A stretch of 64,000 nucleotides of DNA from Trichoplax sp. H2 (taxonomy: Eukaryota; Placozoa; Uniplacotomia; Trichoplacea): contig NOWV01000182.1 of assembly GCA_003344405.1 (NCBI GenBank), positions 1 to 64,000 on the forward strand, written 5' to 3'. Shown here piece by piece: positions 39,228 to 50,800 of this stretch. The notes below the pieces were generated by a model that searched no databases, had not been told where the DNA came from, and saw only the letters and a program-made list of their open reading frames with translations. Numbering within the stretch: the stretch's first letter is position 1; each line of letters starts with the position of its first letter. The translations under genes and the position numbers were made by a program.

Positions 39228-42200
39228 CTAGAAGGATATTAAAGTCATCTGTTATGTTAAACTTAGATGAAATTGATTTTGAAGAATTAGAAATAATATA
39301 GCTTAAAAATTTGCTCAACTTCATCATTTTAGATTAATTAGGCAATCATAATTATTGCAGCTTCTTCAATACTTTGCTAAAGATATTTCAAATTCACTAG
39401 AATTCTATTTTCGATTCAAAATATCCATCAAGTAGAAACAATGATAAACAGATTGATGTAAGTAGTTGCTATAATGAATAATTTCATTGCGTTTAAATTC
39501 AGAATTTTTTTCAATAGTCATAGTACTCTATTAAGTACAAGGTATTCTAATATGTAATTGGTAAAAGATATTTTGGACAATCATTGATTAATATTAGACC
39601 TTTTTATACCGATCTAGACATTAATCGTAAGGTATTACAATGTTTTACTGACAAAATGGAGGCGCTAAAGTAGCTAATATAATTAGAATAAGATTTTTCT
39701 GAACTTTACAAAAAAAATACTTCATGAATATTCCTAATTTCATATTTGATAGTCATAAAACATGATTTTTGAGAATGATTTTCAAATCAAATAAATCCAA
39801 CCTCATTGTTAAAAAGCACCAAAATCTGCTCATAAACTTTTCCGGTGAATATAAGATTTTTGGCATACATAACATGGTTTTATTGAAATAAATAGGCATG
39901 TTATTGCCAAGAAAATCAGATATGAGTCAAATAATCCATGTGATTGATTTGTGATAGTCCATAACCTGTAATTGCCGGTACTGTAGCAGCTATCTACTAA
40001 TACTGTAATTTAATAGAGATTCATTTACAAAGACATAGCTAAAATAACTTTTATCTATCAATCTCAACTACATAAAAGTTATAAAGGAATTGTTAAAATT
40101 GCTTACAATTCTCAATCAATTTAATTAGTCTGTATCATAACATTTTACTTTCTGGTACGGACAAAGCCAATAGCTAACTAATTTCTAGCTAATCTGTAGG
40201 CTGAATTGAAACAGATCAGTAAAACCGTAGCTGCAATAATTTTGAAGGAAAAATGAAGCTTGACGATATGAGTAAGAATTGTTTAAAATTTTAACATGAC
40301 TGCATTAAATTAAATTTTTTACATCATTTGCTAATCAAATAGTCCATCTATGTGGATGAGTTATATTTCCTAGCTACACGTAATTACTACTGAGTAATCC
40401 CTACAAAAATGAAATTAATCGACAAAATGACAGCGAAATCAATTTTAACCAGATTAATCTCAAAAATATATGCCTGAATCATTAGAATGATTACCGGTAG
40501 ATGATTAAATCCAATACTTTCACCAGTTTGTAATTCAAATATTGAATCTATGTGATTAACTTTGTTTTCTCGATACGTATAATGCCGTTAGATAATTAAC
40601 TACTAACTCATCCCTACAATAACTGAAACTGATTAATTATCAAAACAATAAAAGAATTAATTTGGATGCAGTTAATTTTGATGGTATAGATAAGAATATT
40701 GTAAACATCGCTAAATCTTATTTAATACTTCTAACCAGGAAAGGCAATATATCAATTAATAGATCTATGTAATTAAATCTTGATAATATTGTAGTGTTTA
40801 CTTCTAAATACGGCTTAGTCCATTTAAAGTGAAACGCCAATTTCCACTAGACTGTAACATAACTCTAAATATGCTTAACTTATATTTAGCAAATTTACAC
40901 GGTGGAAATCTCTTAGACTCTAGCTAGATTATGCCGTAGTATTACCCTTACATAGAAGTAACATATTATTATGAATCATCCGTGTCTATAAGTAATTTCC
41001 TCCTGCTATGCTCTTAATGTAATAAAAGCTATCTTCTTTCGCCAATTTCATTAGTTAGTTCTGGTAGGTGCACGGTAAGCTTGCACGCTTTACCTATTCT
41101 ACACTACTATAGTTATTCGACTAGTCACATCGTTACCTGCACGATAATCTTACACGATTATTCTCTTTCACTAGCTCAATAAGGATTACTCTTCTATTAA
41201 CTATTCTATTGTAATTTATTGCGACTAATGTCGAACTCTCAACCTTCGGCAACATCACAGATATAATGTCTTTATCAGCTGATTGCTAATTAGCCGTACA
41301 GTGCTTAAGTTGAAAATTGATTGACAGGAAGATAGCATAATTAATTAATCTAATCCTAAAAAAACATAAAAAGATATTCATTATCAAGGCCAAGTTCAGT
41401 ACACTTAATATAAAGTGCTTATCTACTGAATAATAAACTAAAATATGACTAGTTTGACCTTAAATTAAATAGCGTTGTGATTGCTGTATAAATTGATAAA
41501 TGAAACTTCCTATATACATGCCAAATTATAATTAAAAACGTGTTTATCTTCATACTTTTACTCAAATGTAATAAATACTGTGGAACGTAGATATTACGAG
41601 ATATAAATTTATATACTACTAGTATTGCGGTTTTATTAAGAAAAGCGAATAAAACTTATAGGTATACGAAAAAATTTAAATTAAATTCGAATTTCAATTT
41701 CTCTTATGATAAGTATATCTCAAGTAACGCGAATGGCATCAGCAACTTTTACAGTCTTGGCAACTAAAAAATTGTATAAAGAAGCTAATATGCAAGGATA
41801 TCACTGCCATGTCTAAGAGACAATCCTTTTTACTAGAAAGCGAACTATATAAGTGAAACTTAAACGCCCCGCACGAGATCTATATATGGTACTCGTAAAT
41901 TTACTCATGAAACTGTAGAAATGGCTGATTTCATTCAGGATACTAGATAATATACGAGTATATCGTAAGCGCTTAAAAATGAGGACATTGAATCAATATC
42001 ATCCTATTCAGACGATTTATCTCATGCAAAATGATAAGCTACTCAAGCAGTGCTCGTTTTAATTAGCTAAACTAGAAAAATTTTTAAGGTAATCTCAGCC
42101 GTCTCTGCATCGTTATTTATAAATGAAAAATTTCCATTCGTGTTATTCCTGGACATGTCACTCTTTAATCTGTATTCTATGATTATTTTTCGCTATTACT

Positions 42201-44856
42201 AATGTAACTAATAGCTTGGATTTCAATTATTGACAGATGCAGGATAACAAGGCAAGATATTAAAAGTATATTATGAAAGAAATTTAAGTAATTTTAAATT
42301 ATTATAACTTGATGTGGCATTATTATCGAATCAACTGATAGCTCTAACTATAACATATTTAAATAATTGTTAAACGATTTTTCTCGCTCCTGAATACTGT
42401 TTTACAATAAAGTAAACAATTTAGTGTAAATCTTTAAAATTATTTCATATATTAACATAGCAAAAATTGCGCTAAAACATGAAAAGTGATAGGCTTTATA
42501 AGATTTATTACTTATGATAATATTAAAGGCTTGATCATCTACTTAGCAGATTAATAAATTAAAGCATGATCAATTTAACCAAGAATTCATCTGACCTATA
42601 TTATAAGTTGTTTCAGCTTTAGTGAGAACTTTAGAAAGAGGGCGATTTCCTTGATAAATCAGAAAAATTATTAACGTGTTCCAAATTGGTACGGACATAA
42701 CTTTTCTGACTGTAGATATCCCAAATTCTACCGATGGTGAATGTAAACCAGACGCTTTGCAAGCGATGTCTTATAATAGAGATCTAATCAAGATTTATAT
42801 TTTAATAGCTTATCGAAACTTTCTCTTAATTTTATTTCGAATCCATACAATATCTCCTATTGGTATCAAAGAAAATGTTTAAATATTGAAATGTAAAAAA
42901 AGCAATAAATTAATAAAATCCTATTCATGGACATACAATCACCATGACCTTTCCTTTACCCAATCAAGCATGACTCAATATCATATATTTAAGATATTCT
43001 GTATAAGATTGAGTATCATATCATAGACAGTAATTAATCAAAGATATTTAATCCTTTACTTAGTTCACTAATCAAACCCTGCTATTGTCATTTTTTTCAA
43101 TTAATTTTTATTGAAGAAACAAGGATGGACATGAATAAAAGCCAATACTATGTATTTAGCAGACGCTTTCTTACGGCTTAAATAGCACTAGGAAGACAAT
43201 AGTTTAGATTGTATTTTATCTCACGGTCCATGACTAGACAGAATGGCTCAGCCATTCTTAAGGGAATAATTATGCAACTCCATAGTACTATTTTATACAT
43301 CAACGTAATGGTAAGAAAGTATTTTTGATTACCGCCAAAGTATATTTACTGTCAACTTCAAAGCTATAGAACAGATCTATATTTTACTATATGTCCTCTT
43401 ATCACATGAAGCGTCAACTACCTCCTATGTATATAGTATATCTCGAAGAATATTACATAGCAATATATCTTAAAGCAGTAATATATATGTTATATATATT
43501 TTGAAAGTGAAAAGAGATATCATAATCACTACTAAAATTTTAACTGTCAGATAAGGTTATAGACTATAAGACAAATATTTAGTCATTATTCGGCGACATA
43601 GAAGAATTAAAAATCAACGCAAACTAATAAACTTGATATGTACAGATGTTTTCAGAAATTTAGAGCTCTCAAATTAATTCATTTTTAATCCTTTCTAGAG
43701 TTATTTGACGTTGCATTAGACTTTATCATTATTGCCTACTGATACATTTGACTCTGTCATCTAGCTCCTAATGGTACTTAAATTAATGCTATAATATTTT
43801 AGTAAGGTGCTCTAAAATCGAAGTTTTTATTCAATTGAATGAGAAGTGATCAATTGAATGTTTTAGTAAGGCTAATTATTTAGATATGACTACTGTAGAT
43901 GCTTTTGAGGCACTCTTTTGGACTGCAATAAAGTGCCAGATTATTGAATTTTAACTCTAGCAATCAAAAGCTGCAACATTTTTCTAACACTACGTATCAG
44001 ATTCTTTAATCTATTGGATTATAGTATATCTGCTACCCTTTCTATTAAAATCTTGAAATAAGAATGGCGTGGAGAATTATAATTAAGCAGAAAATTTAAG
44101 CTAGAACGCTGTTAGTTAAATATCATGGGGTATTTTAAGTAACCAAATAGCTTACATTTATAACGGCTGTGTGAATAGTTGCAATCTGATATGCATAAAC
44201 GGAGAGATAGAGATGATAATGAATTTACCGCATTTATTTTTCCTTTCAAATCTTGTTTTCCTAATCTAAATTTTGATCACATTAAACTTCAATTATAATA
44301 CGTTCTATATCTATCAGTACATTTTTACTACAAGTATAATCAGTAATATTGCAATGGAAACTTCTATTTCGGATCCGAAAATTTGACTCAAGAGAATTAT
44401 ATACTACATGCATATGTTTTGCAATTTGATTTCTGATAATCTGTGCTTTGCAATGATACAGCATCCATAGGTAATTTTGCTTGTAACAGGCACAACTCAA
44501 TGCTTTTTTATGAGAGATTTGGTTATCGAGCTCTGATATGATATGAAAACCGAATTAAAATTCGAAATGAATTCTAACTTATTAAATCCTGATAAAGACA
44601 CAAGATTATGATGTGTTAAAATTACAATTATCGTATGCAATCTTTCATATATTCCCAAAAAAACCTTGATCTATTCACATGGAAATATCCCTTCCAGTTT
44701 ATAAAGATATTTAACTCTCATCAAAGACACTATATCGAACATATTTGAAGTACGCATTAGTACCTTTGACATTCTCGATTTTATTGTTACTTATTATCTA
44801 AACATTCGAATATGATCCGATATTTATCAGTGATGTATAGGTAAACTCAACTGTAC
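39228..44856. other. Intergenic / undetected 5' part between iGluR 1 and iGluR 2
   Basis: About 5.6 kb. By analogy with the next receptor, the short first exon of iGluR 1 should be here, but no convincing minus-strand signal-peptide frame with a phase-1 donor was found. About 40260-40800 appears to contain strongly diverged repeats of roughly 210 bp (ctatgtg...attaactactnactcatccctac-like blocks). Frames at 42676-42882 (+) and 44282-44500 (-) have no recognisable content. Confidence 0.5.
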
Positions 44857-47800
44857 TTAAATCATAGTTGAGCCCTTTCTGCTACCTATCTGGTAAAGAT
44901 CTTTGGAATTTAATTCATCTACTTTAGTCCTGTAAGATAGATCTGACAATAAGTCATCCAAAACATATCGAAGCCGCTGTTTCATGGCCCTCTCAAATGA
45001 CATCACCTAATGGTATAAGCAAAGGGAAGATTACTAGAAGCACTGCATCAAAAAGATTACATCCAAGTTTTATTCTAGGCCGTAATACGAGTACTGACTT
45101 AAGGTCACTAAATGGGTTAGTAATCAGATAATACTCTCTTACTCTCGTGCTAGGACTTCGTGTATCTTTAATTGCAGCCACAATCCATTCTACAAATAGT
45201 ATAGCAAAGCTGAATCCAATTGCAGCTAGCAGCATGTAAAATACCCCTGCAAGATTCTCAAATTTTATAGGATCATGGCTAGAAGCTTGCGCATTATTCT
45301 TACATTTTCCATCAATCCTGCAGTAGAAGAACAGATTAGAAATGTATCTCGGTGCTAAATATTATTTGCATACTATTGCATTTATTTGGACTTGAAACTT
45401 AAAAATCTATCAGCAGCCTAAATACCATTTTGCTTTCAGCTTATCTAGATATCCTAACTCGTTTAGTTTCAATATCTGCATATTAATTTCTTCCCAATAA
45501 AGTGATCCTTTTGGCACTGCTAGACTTAATCTGTCTATTTTAAATTTTCCAATGGTAGTCAAGTTACAGTACTTACTTTGGGCATAGCTAAGCATTGTAG
45601 CACCTCCAATGAAAGCATACTGCTCATTTTTACTGGTCAGTACACGTTGAATGCCATCCTCAGTAGTAATCACATTTTTTAGATTTTTTCTCATTTCTTG
45701 ATAGGGCGATATCGCAGTTTTTGAGAAGAAAGATTCATGGCTGCTACTAGCTACAACACCGTAATTCATGTCTGGATTTCTAGCTAGATCCTGTAAGGAA
45801 CTGAAAGCTATATTTATTCAACAGAAAAGTAAAAATAAGAATGATAGCGTAATTCATCAATTAGACAGGATAATAGCGATGTCATTATTAGTCATCATAA
45901 ATTATTTTTAGCAGGATAGTAATTGTTACTTAAGCTTACTAGTATGTAAACTATTAATTGTTAAGAATGCCGTTAAATTTGCAGTATAAGTTGCTGTAAT
46001 GATGACGGAAGCAAACCACCAAATTGCAGTAATTAAACGCGCAGATATCGATCTTGGGGTCCTATCAGGTCCTTGTAATAAAATTGAAGCCAATGCATAC
46101 CATAAATTATTACTAAATGAAAATACTTCTGATTCTGATTCTTTCTCTATTTGCCAATATTTATAACTGTTCTGTAATCCATTTTCCATGTGTTTACTTT
46201 TGTTCGAAGCTCTCAATCTGTATATAGCTCTACCATAATAATCAAAAGGACTCCAGCGATTCATACAGGTAGTCACTGCTGCGACGATAATCATTGATAT
46301 CAAAATACCGATCCAAACTTCAGTTTTAAGAGGAGAGAATGCCTGAAATAAAGAAGCTGGTTGAGTTGCTTTGGTTGCTGTTAAAATGGTTAAAGCTTCA
46401 TCAAGGAAGGGCATAGTAAAATCTATAATTTGCTGACGTTCAGGAGTAATAGACAATGGTGCAGCACCAATATCGGTTTGCTATTAGAAGGAATCCCATA
46501 AGTAAGATTTAAAAATTTTGTCAAAATACACTATTGTATTACACTTATAGCAATCTACTAAAGAAGAGTTGCATAATAGCTAATAGCTCCTTTTGCATCT
46601 CAAATAGCCTAAAGCAACACAGAATTATCCTATAAAATATTAAATGTGTATATTATTAGCTGAAAAGTCATAAATCAACATTTATGTTAATTAGCTGTGA
46701 TGAAAAATGATATGCAACTTTTGCAACGATTGCTTAGAAATCTTCACGGGCTACTATGCTACTTCGAGGCTTTTATTATTATCAACATCAACAGCTACTA
46801 ATCTTCTCGACTACTGTTTCATGATTAATAACGAGTACTTTAAGGTACTATAATTGACACACGAAGCCAGATAAGAATTAACACATACTCGCACATTATC
46901 AAATATCATGTAAATGTTAACATAAACTCTGATATTCACCCCATTAAGTATTTCGCCAATAATTCCTGACCATGTGAAGGTACCATTAACACTGATTTCA
47001 GTACCATAAAAACCGTCCGCAACTACTCTCACGTTATACGAAAAATTTAAATTTCTACTAATTTCATCCATTAAATCGATGATATATCCTTTATACTTTT
47101 TACCAGTAATAGCATAATCATTATCTATCATTATGAATGGAGCGCTCTAAAATAAAATAACAACAAAATTACAGCAAAAGATATTGAATAGCTTATTAAC
47201 GAGTTTATAAAGGAATGCCAATATCGGGGATAATACATAATAAAAATAATAGCAGCTACTCCATATCGACTGCTCTATCTTTCTGCCATCTCCTTCACAA
47301 TAATTACTACTAAGAATTAGTAACAGAACAGGTAAATATTTTACGAGACCACGTAATGGATTGTTTTGGAGATCAGTTAGCTGCTATATGTAAGTACTGC
47401 GTAGCCATGAAAGAGGAACCAATATTTTTAGACTACGAAAATCTCTACAATTGAATATCCTTACTAGCAAAGCTATTTCATCAAACATTCAGTATCTTTT
47501 AATGATTCTTATGCATTTATGTCTATATACTGTAGTACTATTGCTTTTCATTTTCAATAGCAATTTCCAATTATCATTACAAGAAATAATCTGATCTGCA
47601 TCTACTACATATTATAATTTTATACTTAAAGCTAGTAGCCCTACCAAAATGATTGTTGCAGTGAGACTTTTGCCACTGATGAAGGAGCCAGAGTCACTTA
47701 TACGGTTAACTCCCTCGAGAAAATAGGTTCGATCGTGATCTAGACTTAAGCTATGATGGTTGCTCCAATTTCCAACCTAATTCATAGAAAAAAGAGTAAT

Positions 47801-50800
47801 AACCAACTCTCGGTTATGTAGCTTAGATTTAATGCGATTTATATTAATTTTATGATCGTGCTAATTATTACCTGAGCCCAAGTTTCACCATGTAAATTCA
47901 CAATATTATAGTTAATATAAGCCGGACCACCATCAGAAGTAAAATTAATAGATAGCATCGTGGATGGACCAGAAGCCTAGAATAGGGAAATACTCATGGA
48001 TAAGAAATGCTCGCTCATTTATTGCGATATATTGTATCAAAGATTTCAACAATTATTATTAGACTAGATATTTTTTAAGAGGCATAATTTAATCACCAAT
48101 TAGAAATGCGAGAAATAGCATGCAATTTCAAAATCTATACCTTTTTAATAGATTTAAATACTTGGTTACCGTCTACCCATGGGATCGGATTCGTTCTAGT
48201 ACATACTAATTTTTTAGTCTTTATTTGCTTTTTTTCTTTTAGCATGGTTTGAATTCCATAGCCAACGGCCAAAACAGAATCAAAATATTGAAGGTAGAGT
48301 GACTAAACAGTACACCGATAAAAATTCTATCATGGATGTGCATCATAAGATAAAATCACATTATCATCGGATCAATGATTTTACTAATACATGGATCTGA
48401 GCATTATCAAGAAGACAATCTAAAATGAATTCACTCTTATCAGGTAATAGATTTTCGAAATGCTGCAGGTATATAGGTAATGATACGTTGATAAATATAA
48501 TATCAAACAGGAACAAATTCAGAATGAAATCTCGTCCTTATCAGATTGATGACAGTAGCTAAACAGGAATATAAGTAATACCGAGAAGACACAGTATTAA
48601 ATGAATCATATCCTGATCAGACTTTCTGTTATTTTTTCTAAATATTAAAGCTGTGATAATGATCAAAGAATGCATCGATAAAAATATTATCAAGAAATTT
48701 ACTAAGATATGGACTGTATACTAAAATAAGCTGCATAAATATAGAGAGCAGAATAATAATTTTTCGTGAATTAGTAATCACGATTATATTTATTGGAAGT
48801 AAGTTGCTATGTGGAGCGGAAATAAATCTGAATCTATTTTAAATCATTACTTAATNNNNNNNNNNNNNNNNNNNNCGGAAAGTATAAAAGCATGCAACTT
48901 TAGATTATTCTGTTAGTTCGTTCTAGAAGTCTTTAGTAGTAGTATTCGGCTAGAGTAGAGCTGTGTAGTTAATCTATGTATAAGATTCAATAAAGCCCTT
49001 ATTTTTCTAAAATTTGGAATTTCGTGATTGGTATATATCACAACACAGTATTAAATAAAATCATATCCTGATCAGACTTTCTGTTATTTTTTCTAAATAT
49101 TAAAGCTGTGATAATGATCAAAGAATGCATCGATAAATATATTATCAAGAAATTTACTAAGATATGGACTGTATACTAAAATAAGCTGCATAAATATAGA
49201 GAGCAGAATAATAATTTTTCGTGAATTAGTAATCACGATTATATTTATTGGAAGTAAGTTGCTATGTGGAGCGGAAATAAATCTGAATCTATTTTAAATC
49301 ATTACTTAATGTTTTAAATACCGGTACCTCAATACTTTCATTGTATCGATGATAATATTTAGTGAATACGCTTTGATATAATTGTCCTTGTCTGCTATGA
49401 TATTTCAAGCCAATTAAACCATTCAGATTGGAAGGTAAACTATGCACCTAACAGCAGCATAAGTACGCCTAATAGTTACATCATTAATTTTATTAATCTT
49501 GATTACTAATAATGAATACACTTTTATTCACAGATTGCCGTACTCAAGTTCTGCTCTAATATTAGGCGTAAGACCGCATGATTAAGCAGCTAGCACTACT
49601 ATTATTGCCCATAATGTTAATCAATTCCAATGGCAATGGCAAATAAATGATGTGCATTAATGAAATTGTCTACAATAAATGTTAAATTGATGACAATCAC
49701 TAGTTCTACGTAATAAGAGAATTTCTTAGCTTCCCGATACAATCCTAAAATTAAACCCGGACTGCACCTCTGAGGTTATCGCATCAACCATAATCCAACA
49801 CCATCCCCTTCCCATCATTTCCATCCTATGTGCATATTTAAAAATTTCCAATGCTTGAGACGTTAGACACTTTACGATCACAATTCTAGAGCCTAAGAAG
49901 AATGAAAGTATCAAAAAATCTAATTACAATTTCTACTTAGCTCAAAAATCAAATATATCGTGTCATTTTGAGCATTCTTTGCTTTACAATAAGTGTACAC
50001 TAAGGTATATATTTGGGACGCATATCGTCGAAGAAAATAATGTAGTGAGTAATTCTATATTTTCAATTAGTTATCATATTATGTGTGATATTGACATATT
50101 CGAGCACAAGAGATGTATATATAAAAATTTTGAACTCGTTAGCTAATTTAATCCTATACCGATATTGACAATATGAGACGTTGCGAAATTACTATCGATT
50201 TACACCATTTGTTCAATTACTTTACTCTATGTTAAACTCTATTAATACTAAAATTCATATCACTAGTATACTACATCGATACCAAACAATATTTCCTTGT
50301 AGCAGCATTAACACCTAAAAGGCCGTTCACGGTTTTATGTCTTTAATCAATCTTTTACATAATCTAAATAAGAATTACCTGACATTTTAATATTTTGCAG
50401 ATTAGCTTTAATTTCCAGTGCATTGCCGACCTTATCTACTTTAAAACGTTCGAAGGCTAGAATCTTCCATGATTTACCAGATGCAATTTCTCGAAACTTT
50501 GATAGAACATCGATACCTATTTCAGAATATGTCATGTAGACAGGGAAAAATATTTCAATACGAAAAACTGCATAGTTGTTGATAGGTAAAGTTAATCAAT
50601 CTTAATAAATAAAAATGGTTTAGCTATTTAGCATCACCATTTATAATGTAAGATAATTAGTATACAGAATATATATTATGGTTATATTATCAAAATCAGA
50701 AAATTTTTAATTGTGAACTAGATTGTGCTATTCTTTCAACTTATGAGTAGATATTCATCGTACCAGAGTCCGCATAAGATGCTAATAGAGCCATTTTAGT

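Noticed and set aside
39228-39327. ATG at 39327 as the start of iGluR 1
   Set aside because: It is in frame, but it lacks a signal peptide and would extend the exon across a conserved acceptor (AG at 39228-39229) shared in position with both paralogues.
44993-45235. Frame through the receptor 2 M4 exon as the real C-terminus
   Set aside because: A good GTAAGA donor at 45142 in the same place as the paralogues and an alignable tail exon make the spliced form more likely; kept as a possible retained-intron form.
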